Assembly (NCBI GenBank): GCA_963704825.1
Contig: CAVPHV010000018.1
Location: 303,188 to 367,187, forward strand
Direction of reading: 5' to 3'
Origin: CAVPHV01 sp963704825
Lineage (GTDB): Bacteria > Actinomycetota > Acidimicrobiia > Spongiisociales > UBA5794
DNA: 64,000 nucleotides
Part shown: one piece after another, positions 47,941 to 57,584 of the stretch
Numbering within the stretch: the stretch's first letter is position 1
Layout of the letters: every line of letters begins with the position of its first letter
Notes under the pieces: generated by a model
Told to the model about the DNA's origin: nothing
The model's input: the letters and a program-made list of their open reading frames with translations, nothing else
Database searches by the model: none
Program-made: the position numbers and the translations under genes

Positions 47941-49872
47941 ATGTCGGAGTATGCCCATTTCCACCCAAACGGTAGAGAGCCGTCCGCGTTCACCCGCGCA
48001 CTTCAGGAGGAGCAACGTCGCCGCCTGCCTTTCGACGACGATCGCGATTTCGAGGAAGCTCGGCGGGGGTTCATCGCGAGACCCGACTACGACAAGATCA
48101 TGGCCGACTCTGGCAGTGTGGCGTGGGACATGGGCCGCTACGAGTTCCTGCTCGAGGGTGAGGACTTCGATTCGATCCATCCTTCGCTGCAGCGCCAGGC
48201 GATCCTCAACATGGCCTATGGCGTCTATGAGGTCATGGAGGGCATCTATCAGGTCCGCGGATTCGACCTCGCCAACCTCACGTTTGTGCGGGGAGCGACG
48301 GGATGGATCGTATTCGACACCGGCACGACCGTCGAGACGGCGAGAGCTGCTCACGCCCTCGTCAGGCAACACGTGGAGGATCTGCCGGTCAGCGCCGTGA
48401 TCCATTCGCACTCGCACATCGACCACTTCGGCGGCGTGCGCGGACTCATCGACGAGGCCGACGTTCGGGCCGGGACAGTACCCGTCATCGTCCCCGAGGG
48501 CTTCATGGAGCATGCCGTCGCAGAGAACGTGTACGCCGGGAATGCGATGCTCCGGCGTGCCTTCTTCCAGTACGGCGCGCTCATGCCTGCCAACCCATAC
48601 GGCCACGTCGACCAGGCGATCGGTAAAAACACCGCCGCAGGGCGACCGAGCCTGATCCAACCTTCGCTGGTGATCACCGAGGATATCGAGCACCACACGG
48701 TCGACGGCATCCCAATGGTCTTCCACAACACGCCGGGCACCGAGGCGCCCGCCGAGATGAACACCTACCTGCCAGACAAGAAGGCGTTCTGGGCCGCAGA
48801 GAACATCGTCGGCACCATCCACAACATCTACACGTTGCGTGGAGCGCTCGTGCGCGATGCGCTCGTGTGGTCGAAGAAGATCGGTGAGGCACTCCACCTC
48901 TTCGGAAAGGAGGCAGATGTGATGTTTGCCTCCCACACTTGGCCCCGGTGGGGGAACGACCGGATCCAGGAGGTGATGCGCACCCAGCGCGATGCCTACG
49001 CGCATCTCAACAACCACGTGCTGCATCTCGCCAACCAGGGCGTGACGATCAACGAGATCCACAATGTGTACCGCCAACCCGAATCACTCACGAAGCAGTG
49101 GCCGGCGCATTCCTATCACGGCTCAGAGGAACACAACTCGCGGGCCGTGATCAACCGTTACCTCGGGTATTGGGACGCCAATCCCGCGACCCTGATCCCA
49201 CTGTCTCCGAGGGATTCGGCCCCGCTGTACGTCGAGATGATGGGTGGTTCCGAGCCGATCCTGGCGAAGGGTCGGGCGCTCCACGACGAGGGCCGGTACC
49301 GGGAAGCGCAGGAGATTCTCAACAAGCTCGTCTATGCCGAGCCCGACAATGTCGATGCCAAGCAGCTACTGGCCGACGTCTTCGAACAGCTCGGCTACCA
49401 GCAAGAGAGCCCCAGCGTGCGAAACAGCTTCCTCGCTGCTGCCCTCGAGCTGCGCAACGGCATCCCCGAAGGAACCGTGCCAGCCGTGTCGTCCCCCGAC
49501 GTACTGCGTGCGCTCACCACCGAGATGTACTTCGACTATCTCGCCATCCGGATGGACGGCTCCAAGGTCGGGGATGTCGCATTCGTGGCCAACATCCGTC
49601 ATCCCGACAGCGGGGAGGAACTCGTGGTTGAGCTTTCCAATGCGACGCTTACCACCCAGATGGGGTTCCAATCGGACGACGCCACGGTCACGATCGTCGT
49701 CGACCGTGCCGACTTCGAACAGGTGATGCTCGGCCAGCGCTCGTTCGAAGAGCTGATCGCATCAGGCGCCAGCGACGTGGATGGTGATCTCAGCGGCCTG
49801 CAGAGGATGCTGGCATCGCTGGTGGAGTTCGACCTGCTGTTCGAACTGCTCCCCGGGACGGCAAGGACGTGA
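47941..49872 (+). CDS. Alkyl/aryl-sulfatase of the SdsA1/BDS1 type
   Basis: 643 residues. The N-terminal metallo-beta-lactamase domain carries the zinc motif HSHSHIDHFGG (His155-His162); further ligands lie around PEGFMEHAVAEN and FASHTWPRWG. A central dimerisation domain (about 385-510) follows, and the C-terminal SCP2-like domain (about 520-643) binds hydrophobic substrate. Enzymes of this type hydrolyse primary or secondary alkyl sulfates. No signal peptide is visible, whereas SdsA1 is secreted, so this one may act inside the cell. AGGAG about six bases before ATG 47941 fixes the start. Confidence 0.88.
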   Translation: MSEYAHFHPNGREPSAFTRALQEEQRRRLPFDDDRDFEEARRGFIARPDYDKIMADSGSVAWDMGRYEFLLEGEDFDSIHPSLQRQAILNMAYGVYEVMEGIYQVRGFDLANLTFVRGATGWIVFDTGTTVETARAAHALVRQHVEDLPVSAVIHSHSHIDHFGGVRGLIDEADVRAGTVPVIVPEGFMEHAVAENVYAGNAMLRRAFFQYGALMPANPYGHVDQAIGKNTAAGRPSLIQPSLVITEDIEHHTVDGIPMVFHNTPGTEAPAEMNTYLPDKKAFWAAENIVGTIHNIYTLRGALVRDALVWSKKIGEALHLFGKEADVMFASHTWPRWGNDRIQEVMRTQRDAYAHLNNHVLHLANQGVTINEIHNVYRQPESLTKQWPAHSYHGSEEHNSRAVINRYLGYWDANPATLIPLSPRDSAPLYVEMMGGSEPILAKGRALHDEGRYREAQEILNKLVYAEPDNVDAKQLLADVFEQLGYQQESPSVRNSFLAAALELRNGIPEGTVPAVSSPDVLRALTTEMYFDYLAIRMDGSKVGDVAFVANIRHPDSGEELVVELSNATLTTQMGFQSDDATVTIVVDRADFEQVMLGQRSFEELIASGASDVDGDLSGLQRMLASLVEFDLLFELLPGTART

Positions 49873-49924
49873 CGTTCTGCCGAGATATCAGGCCGACGGG
49901 TCGACGGGTGAGGTAGCAGGGAAC

Positions 49925-50607
49925 ATGGCGGGCGAGTCGAGCATCGACCCAGCACGATTGCGCACACCGCGAGCGGCGGCCGTCGCCGGGATTGTGTTTG
50001 CCCTCCTGCTTGGGACGTCGTACGTGATGCTCCGGCTCGTTATTCCTGCCGCTCCGACCGACAATGGGAATGGATCGAGGAGAACGCGGCCACCGTCGCC
50101 GGGGCGCTCGGCCTCATCTCCCTATCAGGCATCGCGTGACTGTGGTTCATGGGCGTGGTCCGCGACCGAATCGGGAGGAGTGAGGACCAGTTCTTCTCGA
50201 CCGTGTTCTTCGGGAGCGGACTGTTGTTCGTGGCCCTCATGTTCGTCTCGGCGGCCACCGCGTCGGCGACGCTGGCGGCCTACGGGACTCGTCCCGACGA
50301 GATCGGCGACAGCAACGTCTACCGTTTCGCTCGTGACCTGATGTATCGATCGACCAAAACGTACGGAACGCGCATGGCGTCGGTGTTCATGATCTCTCTC
50401 GGGACCATCTGGGTCCGGACCCGAACGATGCCGCGGTGGCTGGCCATCGTGACATTCGCTGCGGCAACCGTACTGCTTGTCACACTCTCGTTGAGCCTGT
50501 TGGTGGCGCTCGTCTTCCCCGGCTGGCTCCTGCTCATCTCCGTCTACATCCCGCATCCCATCACCGGCCGGATAGGAAAACATGCTCACCCTACTCCTAC
50601 GGTTTGA
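49925..50607 (+). pseudogene. Membrane protein gene with a frameshift and an in-frame stop
   Basis: From ATG 49925 the frame gives a polar N-terminus and a membrane helix (AAVAGIVFALLLGTSYVMLRL). Near 50065 it shifts by one: EWIEENAATVAGALGLISL continues in the frame of 50149, but meets TGA at 50139-50141, between SGIA and LWFMGVVRDRIG. The rest (three or four helices, ending near PHPITGRIGKH) is intact to 50607. The parts make a normal four- to five-helix protein of unknown function. Only 50149-50607 is open as written. The last bases overlap the convergent small gene. Confidence 0.6.
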
Positions 50608-50818
50608 GGCCAGGGGCGTGAACAGCCAGGAACTCGGCGGCCTCTTCCTCGGTGGCTACTTCCCATGACACGTCGCCGCCAATTCCGTCGACTTGGGCGA
50701 GGATGCGGTTGTCGGTTTGCCACTTGCGGCGCTGGTTGACGAACTGGCCTTTGTTGTCACCGAACCGGTAGAGGCCGATCTGGTCGCCGTCGTTGCTGTA
50801 CTTGATCCAATACCGCAC
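50597..50818 (-). CDS. Small hypothetical protein
   Basis: 73 residues from GTG 50818, with GGGAG about six bases upstream. The sequence begins VRYWIKYSNDGDQIGLYRFG and ends with an acidic helix (EEEAAEFLAVH). It is compact, soluble and aromatic-rich; no family is recognised. The frame is open to 50950, but that extension is basic and patternless. Confidence 0.5.
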   Translation of the reverse strand: MRYWIKYSNDGDQIGLYRFGDNKGQFVNQRRKWQTDNRILAQVDGIGGDVSWEVATEEEAAEFLAVHAPGLKP

Positions 50819-51145
50819 GAGGTCTCCCGTCTGCCGTGGGTGGCGCCCCCCCGGATTATCGCCCCACTCCCGCACCGCTGAACCCGGCCACGCCTGGAAC
50901 GCAACCTTCGTCAGCAAAGCAGCCCAGCAGGAGTTCCTTGCCCTGCGCAACCTCGATCAGTGGAACGACGAGGTCTGGCAAGACAGCGGAAACGAGCAAG
51001 CCGCCGAGATCCTGATGTGGGACTGATCGAGGACCCGCTTGCCCACCGCATTCCCGAAACATCCTGCGCCGTACTGCACCAAGCCTTCGAACTACTGACC
51101 GGCACAACCGCAACCCAGCGTCAGAACCACTGCACCGACCCCTGA
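50793..51145 (+). pseudogene. Possible frameshifted small gene
   Basis: On the plus strand, from about 50880, WNATFVSKAAQQEFLALRNL, DQWNDEVWQ and EQAAEILMWD read like a real protein to 51026. After one frame change near 51020 this continues as LIEDPLAHRIPETSCAVLHQAFELLTG to 51145. No start codon with a ribosome site is seen. The first part vaguely recalls a ParE/RelE-type toxin N-terminus, but this is weak. Confidence 0.3.
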
Positions 51146-51171
51146 CATGGTACGGGACCTTGCTCCACTCG

Positions 51172-51218
51172 TGGGCGTTACTGGACTCGAACCAGTGACC
51201 TCTGCCTTGTAAGGGCAG
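51172..51218 (-). tRNA. 3' half of a tRNA-Val (anticodon TAC), probable attachment-site scar
   Basis: On the minus strand an anticodon arm (stem CTGCC/GGCAG, loop CTTACAA, anticodon TAC at 51211-51209) is followed by a 5-base variable loop AGGTC, a T arm (ACTGG, TTCGAGT, CCAGT) and AACGCCC plus discriminator A. The D arm and 5' acceptor strand (expected GGGCGTT) are absent upstream. A tRNA fragment from the anticodon stem to the 3' end is exactly what tyrosine integrases leave at one end of an integrated element. It is not a functional tRNA as it stands. Confidence 0.65.
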
Positions 51219-51465
51219 ATCAAGGGTCTTGAGATCACTGGCCAATTGGCAAGAAACCCATACGGGACAAGGGATTTCGCCTGTCGTCAAGTCTGGTCGT
51301 ATTTGGTCGTTTTGGGTTGTCTGACGGACACCTGACGGACACCACGTCGAGCTGGCGTCGTTGACCGTCCACTGTCCACTCCTCGAAGGTTCGTGATCTG
51401 CTCGTCATGGCCAGCCACGTCATTCGGAGCATCGAAGGAACCGGACAAGCTGGCCCTGTTGTCAA

Positions 51466-51913
51466 CACCGCCTGAGACACGTCGGCGCCGTAGACCTCCG
51501 CCATATGTGCTGCACCTCACCAGTGGTTAAGCCTTTGGCGGTCAACGAGATCACCATCTCATCAACCCCCGACAGCCGGCGTTGCTGCTTCTTGACCAGC
51601 TGCGATTCGAAGCTGGCGTCACGATCCCTCGGCACCTCAATGTCGACCGGGCCGACATCCGTCAGCAACTTCTTGGTCCGGGTGCCGTTACGGGAGTTGG
51701 CTTTGTTCCGGCCCGCCGCGTCGTGCTCGTCATACCTAGGAAGTTCCGACATCTCAGCCGCGGCCCGGCCTCCAACACATCCTTGCCAAACCCGGACAAC
51801 AACCCATCGGGGCCGACCAGCTCCACGCCATCGCTCTTTGCTCGTTCGACCAGTTGCTCAGCGAGGTGCTTGTCCTCCGACGAGCGCGTCGCCGGCATTC
51901 TCGTATCTGTCAC
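51466..51913 (-). mobile_element. IS256-family transposase, N-terminal relic
   Basis: From GTG 51913 the minus strand reads LAEQLVERAKSDGVELVGPD, then after frame changes NSRNGTRTKKLLTDVGPVDI, RRLSGVDEMVISLTAKGLTTGEV and MAEVYGADVSQ. These are the conserved first ~140 residues of mutator/IS256 transposases. Two frameshifts (near 51750 and 51500) and loss of everything after the AEVYGADVS block, including the DDE catalytic core, leave it dead. A terminal-inverted-repeat-like end lies upstream at 51962-51994. Confidence 0.75.
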
Positions 51914-51961
51914 TGCCTGTCCTTTCCGCCAAGCCACAGGCGGGTCAGCATCTCAGGCCAG

Positions 51962-51994
51962 CAGGCATTTGCACCGGAGTTTTGACACTCCCCC
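51962..51994 (-). repeat. Probable terminal inverted repeat of the IS256 relic
   Basis: Reading inward from 51994 on the minus strand gives GGGGGAGTGTCAAAACTCCG followed by GTGCAAATGCC. The end beside the other IS256 relic (60889) reads GGGGGACTGTCAGATGATTG followed by GTGTAACTGC. The shared pattern GGGGGA-S-TGTCA...GGTGyAAmTGC, in opposite orientations relative to the transposase pieces, fits left and right ends of related elements. Confidence 0.5.
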
Positions 51995-52429
51995 GGGCCG
52001 ATTGTCGACGCATTTGCGGAGCTGCCAGATCCCACGAAGGCCCACGGTTTGGCCCAGGTGGTGGCTCAGCTTGAGGCGAGCGACTACTTGTACTTCCTTC
52101 TATGATCAGATGGCGGTTCTGGTGCGGCAGGGTCCGGGGAGCGTGCGCTACGCCTGATCCAGTTCGAGTTCGCCGGCCAGCACAGCGGCGTGACATCGGG
52201 CTCGATCGGCTCGGACTCGGTCGTCCGCATCCCCTGCGAGTACGGGTCCGGAAGACTTCGGTATCGCAGGCGGGGCGGGTGCCCTTGTTTGCCCCCGGAA
52301 CCAGCAGCTCATGCGCACTCGGTTGAGGACGTGTCGGGCGTCGGAGAGCCATTGCTTGATCGCCGACCGATATGTCCCCAACGGTGACCACTGACTCGAG
52401 ACGCTCAGACCGGCCACTACGGCGAGCGG

Positions 52430-53338
52430 CCTCGCGCGCTCCTTCGCCACTCACGAGGAGGCGGGCCACAGCTCGAGCGATCGGCTGGCCGGTATGCGCC
52501 TCGTAGTAGGAGAATGCCGGCGCCGGGTTCACCTCAAGACACCACACGTCGTCCTCGTCGGCGCGAAGGTCGATTCCGGCGAATCGGAGACCGAGTTCGC
52601 CCGCCAGTAGCCGGCATCTCTCTGCGATGCCGGCGTCGAGCGTCTCCACCGAGAGCTGTGCTTCTACACCATCGCGGGACCCGTAGCGATAGTCCATCGG
52701 CGGAGGATTCAATGCGGGTGGCGAAGACCTCGTGGCCAACGACATGAACGCGAACGTCGACCCCTCCGACCCTCTGCTGGAATTGCGTCGGGCATGCCCG
52801 AACGTCGCCGAGCCGGGCGAGATCGGCGGGACCCACCTCCGTTCAACAGGACCGCGTCGAACTAACCGACTTGAAGACAACCTCACCTGCGTAGAGCCGG
52901 ATGAACTCATCCACCGCGTCGGCAGGCGTTGGTGCGCCAAGGAGTCTCTGGGGTACGAAACCGGCTTGTGCGATGAGCTGTGCCTGATACGGCTTCGACG
53001 CGTTGGACGCCATTGCCCGCAATGGGCTGATCACTCGGGCGGTGGTTGCTGCCAGCCACGAAATCCACCAGCGGTGCAACTCGTCGATATGGCGAGCAGA
53101 TTCCCGAGCGGCCGATTCGTATTCGGGAAGCACGAGATGGTCGCAGGGCGAACATACACCGCCGTGACGGAGGACAGGTCGACCTCCTCCCCCCGGACCC
53201 GAAGGGTCGAGGCTCGAGCACGAAAGTGTCGAGCGAGTGCCGCTGGTTCCACAATCGGTACGACACTCGCTCCTCGCGCAATGCAGTCTCGACCATTTCC
53301 AAGGGCGCTTCTGACGGTATCCCCAGGAGCAGGATCAT
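52430..53338 (-). pseudogene. ATP-grasp ligase (RiPP-maturase/RimK-like), four frameshifts
   Basis: Begins ATG 53338 (MILLLGIPSEAPLEMVETAL), overlapping the stop of the partner gene as ATGA. Readable blocks in order are: a pre-ATP-grasp N-domain (to VSYRLWNQRHS); VDLSSVTAVYVRP; HRWWISWLAATTARVI plus AMASNASKPYQAQLI; VVFKSVSS (ATP-binding Lys); CPTQFQQRV-GGVDVRVHVVG; and GIDLRADEDDVWCLEVNPAP (Mg2+-binding Glu and Asn), ending AVARLL near 52450. Frame changes fall near 53225, 53135, 52850 and 52700. The layout matches ATP-grasp proteins that form amide or ester links on peptides, such as those of graspetide clusters; the substrate is unknown. Confidence 0.65.
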
Positions 53339-54021
53339 GAGGCCAAGTCCCTGATGAGCCTCCCGAGGGCATCGATGGCAGCGGGGCCCAGTCCGCTGAA
53401 ATCCACACACGTTTCGACGGACGGGTTTAGAAGCCCGTCACGGCCTCTGGCAAAACGCATCTCGGCGGTGCGTAATCCCTCGGCGATAAGTAGCCCAGCG
53501 AGCTCGCGCGCTAGGTTCGCATCGAAGGTGGCAGAGAAGCTGCGGCCGATGACGATCACCGAGTCGCTAAGCCGTGAAACCTCGGCGTCCAAATCCGCAG
53601 GAATCCCGGCGTTGCGAAGATAGGCCGCCCACTCCACGGTCGAGCCCATCCGCCCGGCAAGCCCAAAGGGGTCTGGTGCGTATTGACCACCTTCCCACCC
53701 AACCCATGGAGGATGCTCATCCATGTAGCCTGAAGCTCTGCCGACCCATAGAGGGCGTCCTCGCCTTGGAGGCCTGTCAAGTGGGGCGCAAACCACCTCC
53801 ATCGGTTGATTACGGCTGGGGCGTCCCGCGTCCCCGACACGCTGGCCATCGGTGAGGACCAGCGTCGTGGAGGCGACGCCATCGTTTACACGGTGAACCA
53901 CCTCTACCAGGGCTGCATCGGTATCGCTGAGGGCAGCAATGGGCCCAAGCCTTCGCTCCGCCAGGCCCCGGTGAATCACCGGGGCCGACGGATCGTCTTC
54001 ATGATGGAGAAGCAGAATCAT
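53335..54021 (-). pseudogene. Partner protein of the ATP-grasp ligase, function unknown
   Basis: From ATG 54021 (MILLLHHEDDPSAPVIHRGL) to a stop at 53335 overlapping the ligase start by four bases. The start and end share one frame. The middle (AVINRWRWFAPHLTGLQGED, SAELQATWMSILHGLGGKVV) is in another, so two compensating indels lie near 53800 and 53665. Motifs such as VINR...SW.xHxLGGxVVN and PFGLAGRMGSTVEWA recall proteins I have seen encoded beside actinobacterial ATP-grasp ligases; no activity is known to me. About 228 residues when repaired. Confidence 0.55.
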
Positions 54022-55860
54022 TCGGCTTCTCTGAAGTCGCTCTCCCCTCGCAAGGCGCCGCGCCGCATGTCGGGCCGAAGGTCGCGACCGACAAAGGGCC
54101 TCGGCGGCGGCGCTGCCGGTACGGTTCCGCCACTCCGGGCCTTTCCAGCCACGGCGGGTGTTCAAGCTGCGACCACTTCGATTCGCGCGGGTGCTTGAAA
54201 CGCTGCCTCCCGGTGCATTCGACTTTGTGCAGGATGGCCTCGTCCTGGGGAGCTTCAATCACGAGGTACCGGATCCCTGTGGGGCCAGGCGACGCAAACA
54301 GCAGCATCTCCGGTGTGCCGCCCACGGTCATCGTTTTCGAGTCCACGAGGTTGCCGACTCGGTCGAACGCGTACACTGTCACCGGCGAGCTGTAGTGCGT
54401 CAGCGTGACTCGAAGCCGGTAGCATTCGCTACACAACACGAGCGTGGTGTAGTAGTTGACGTTGAGGCCGCCACCCGCGCCCCAATCGACGAAGTCCGCC
54501 ACGGGCGCCAGCGTGCCGTCCCATTGCACCACCGTCGCCGAGAGATAATCGAGCCCGACCGGGTTGGGGGCTGATCCGGGCGCATGCACGCTCATGTCTT
54601 CGATCCACCAGTCGCCGGCCATCGGCCGCACCTCCTCAGCGGCACCGCGCATTCCTACAGGCGGAGTGGTCACGCGTGGCGGCTGCACTTCGGAGGACGC
54701 CAGAGCAGCAGCTGCGCCACGGGGGTCGCTCGTAGATCTCGACGTATTCCTTCTCGAACGCCCACTCCTTTCCATTCTTTGATGAACTCCTTCGGATGCT
54801 CCTTCCAGTGCTCCTTCCAGGATTCCTTCCAATTCTCCTTCTTGAGTTTGATGATCGGTTTTGTGCAGACCTCGATATTGAGTTCGCTCAGCACGTCAGC
54901 GATCGGGTTGGCAACGCCATAGTCGCCCGACGGGGTACCGGCGAAGTAGAGACCGACGATGTATTCGTCGTCGTCGACGACGACCGAGCCGGAGTCACCG
55001 TTTGTCCCGAACATGTTGCTGGGCGGGTCGTTCACTTGGATACGGAGCTGGTCGATGGTAGCATTCGGACCCGAGACCGTCGCCGTAGTTGATCGTGGTC
55101 GTGTAGTTGGTGGAGATGACCGTGCCGTGCGTGAGTTCCGTCGTTCGTCCACGCTTGCGGACCGACATTCCATCGGCTGCGGCCTTGGTGCCTCTGATGC
55201 CGCCGATGTCGAGGATCTCGCAAACATACGGTCGATCCTCGATCACGATCACGGCACCGTCGACATGGTTGCTCAGCGAACCACGCAGCAATGCACCGAC
55301 CCGGTCACCAGGACACACACCGCCATCGATCCGCGAGGGCTGCGCCATGTGGTCGCCGGCCGACCAGGTGTCGTCGACCATGGCAACATGGAAGTTCGTC
55401 AAGATCAATGGATTGCCGCTGTCTTTGTCCTTCACGATCGCGCCCAAGGTGCCGACGAAGATATACCAGCCTTCGTCGCCGGGATCGACATCGGGCGGCT
55501 CCAGGTAAACCGCACGGCACGGTCCGATACTCATGCCACCTTCGAGTGTCGCGTACCGTGTCTTGTCGACGAGAACTTCATCATCGGCAAGGCGCACTGC
55601 TAGTGGGTGAAGCACGTCCGGTTCAGACTCTTGAACGTCGGTTCTGACTCCGTCGATCTCTTCAGGCACGCGGTCTTTGGCAGCTATCTGCTTCCGCTTC
55701 TTGTCGACATAGACAATGATGGACAGCTCGCCAGTGGGCTCGCCGTCCGTGATCTTCTCACCGATGTCGACAGCGTGGACGTTTGCGAGGTCGACCAGTG
55801 AAGCTCAACCTGGCGCTTGACTCTGCGAATGGACTGGAGGGACGGTCTATCCTGCGTCAT
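54000..55860 (-). pseudogene. Trypsin-like serine protease with Trp-Lys-Glu repeat tail and C-terminal beta domain, frameshifted
   Basis: From ATG 55860, preceded by a GGGGAGAGG purine run. After a frame change near 55795 it reads VDLANVHAVDIGEKITDG and a long open part to 54995. Catalytic residues by motif are His in LILTNFHVA, Asp in NHVDGAVIVI and, after another shift near 55080, Ser in GTNGDSGSVVVDDDEY with GLYFAG. This is a trypsin-fold peptidase of the type with TNxHV and GDSGS, without signal peptide. A repeat of Trp-Lys-Glu units follows (54726-54858), then after a third shift a beta-rich domain (SATVVQWDG, NYYTTLVLC, RYLVIEAPQDE) to about 54180; the residues beyond are basic and may be out of frame. 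Confidence 0.6.
54726..54858 (-). repeat. Trp-Lys-Glu repeat region within the protease gene
   Basis: About 40 codons read with the period WKExxWKE: KKENWKESWKE, HWKEHPKEFIKEW, then in the shifted frame GKEWAFEKEYVEIYE. On DNA it shows as repeated CTCCTTCCA words on the plus strand. The segment is extremely rich in Lys, Glu and Trp and is predicted to be a single helix. Alternating acceptor (Glu) and donor (Lys) side chains make it a conceivable substrate of the ATP-grasp enzyme next door; this is speculation. Confidence 0.55.
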
Positions 55861-56344
55861 ACCCTCTCCCCTTCTGTGAATCATCAGCGGGCGGCTCCAT
55901 ACAGCGCCCGCCTCTGGGGTCCTTCGTCGATGTCGAGGTGCGAGCGAAGAGGGAGTGGTCCCCGAGATCGAGCCGCGCAGATCTCCACATCGGCTTCCGT
56001 CGGATAACGCGCACAAAGCACCCTGCCACGCGGAATTCTGGCGTGGGTTTCGCACCCCCTTCTCAGGCGCTCGTGAGTGGCTGCACGCCCTCTAATTGGA
56101 TCGTACGGAAGGCGTCGCCAAAGCACCAGAGGCAAACGCCCTTATCGGCAACGTGCTTGGAGCATGCAACGCCGAGGCAGAGTGATCGAAGCCATCCCGC
56201 CATTCCCGCGGAACCAACGTGTCCCGACCGCAGGAGACACACCAGCCGCCACCCCCGTGTCCTCGCTTGATGACCCACGAGCGATGCCCTCCCTCAACCA
56301 GTTGTCCTCGTCGTCCCCGACTCTCAGCCATGCGTGCGTCTTCC

Positions 56345-56892
56345 TGCATTGTGGGGGAAGTCACTCGATCGGTTCGTCAACAATGGCTCCGGCGCAGAAT
56401 ACGACGCTGTAATCGGGCAGGAGAACGATCTCTGTGCTCGGGTGCGCAACATCGGCGACGTGGCACTCGGCAACGTCACCGTGCGCTTCTACTTCAGCCC
56501 CAAGGGCACCAACCTCCCCCGGGGATCGCCGGGTGGCACACGTGCCAAGACGCAAGCGGCAATGGCTGTGTCCTCAGCATCGCCAATCTCGCCGCCGGCG
56601 GCGTGAACATCAGCGACGCCAATAGCCCGCCAGCCAACCAAGGTGTTAAGTGGTTCCTCGATCCGGCACACACGACCCCGGATGTCGACCACTTCTGCCT
56701 CTAGCCGCGGAGATCGACAGTTCAGCAAGCAACCACGACAACGACTGCGTGTATCGGGTTCAATCCAACGTGAGACATGTCCAGCCCTCGGAATCTGACG
56801 GCTGGAAGCTGGGCTTCTTCGTGGCCAATCGTGGTGAAGAGCTACGTCCACCTTCGTGGTGGATGAAGGGGGAAATACTCGTGAATAGGTGA
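56345..56892 (+). pseudogene. CARDB-like beta-sandwich protein remnant
   Basis: Three plus-strand frames join: GQENDLCARVRNIGDVALGN with VTVRFYFSPKGTNLP (frame of 56334); GWHTCQDASGNGCVLSIANL with VKWFLDPAHTTPDVDHFCL (frame of 56219); and AAEIDSSASNHDND with GWKLGFFVANRGEELRP (frame of 56650) to 56892. The order vARVRNxGxxxxxNVTVRFYFxP...HFCLxAEIDS is that of CARDB-type extracellular sandwich domains. No start or signal peptide is found, so only the domain survives. It faces away from the protease cluster. Confidence 0.5.
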
Positions 56893-56940
56893 TCACCGCG
56901 TCAGCCTCATGGCAGCTGACAGGCGACCGTCAAGAACGCG

Positions 56941-57584
56941 GTGATCGATACGAGGATGGACGCGTTGGAGTGGCTGCGCAAGCAGCTCGAGACCGGGCGA
57001 GAACGACTTGCTCCGCGAGATGATGTGCGGCGCCGGGTATCGGGAACGATCCCCGGAACGGACGAACCGCCGCAACGGGTATCGGACCCGCCGCTGGAAC
57101 ACGAGGGTGGGATCGGTTGATCTCAAGATCCCCAAGTTGCGGGCGGGTTCCTACTTCAATGACTGGCTGCTCGATGCCCGTACCCGTTCGGAGCGAGCCT
57201 TCGTCCAAGTCGTGGCTGAGGCCTACGTGCGGGGCGTCTCCACTCGGAGAGTCGAGGGCATGGTGGAGGCGCTCGGGATCTCGCCGCTGTCCAAGTCCCA
57301 CGTGTCAGAGTTAGCGAAGGAACCTGACGAGATGGTGTCCGACTTCCGTAACCGGCCGTTGGATGCCGGGCCCTATACGTATGTGTGGGCTGACCGCGTT
57401 GACGATGAAGGTCCGTGAGGGTGGCCGGATCGTCAACGTTGCCTGTCTGCTGGCGGTTGGGGTCAACGCTGAGGGGAACCGCGAGATCCTAGGCGTCGAT
57501 GTGGCCACTACCGAGGACGGTGCCGGCTGGCTCGCCTTCTTCCGCTCCCTGGTCGCCCGTGGACTCTCCGGGGTTGCTCGGTGA
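56941..57584 (+). mobile_element. IS256-family transposase relic (IS1081-like group)
   Basis: GTG 56941 opens MDALEWLRKQLE. After a shift near 57000 come CGAGYRERSPERTNRRNGYR, IPKLRAGSYFNDWLL, AEAYVRGVSTRRVEGMVEAL and PLDAGPYTYVWAD. After another near 57400, KVREGGRIVNVACLLAVGVN and TTEDGAGWLAFFRSLVARGL follow, stopping at 57584. The order is that of mutator transposases; the first catalytic Asp (VWAD) is present, but the rest of the DDE core is missing. A stretch of the N-terminal domain has also been deleted near 57020. Confidence 0.78.

Noticed and set aside
47398..49077. 559-residue frame antisense to the alkylsulfatase
   Set aside because: Shadow frame; the sense strand carries a full sulfatase with zinc motif.
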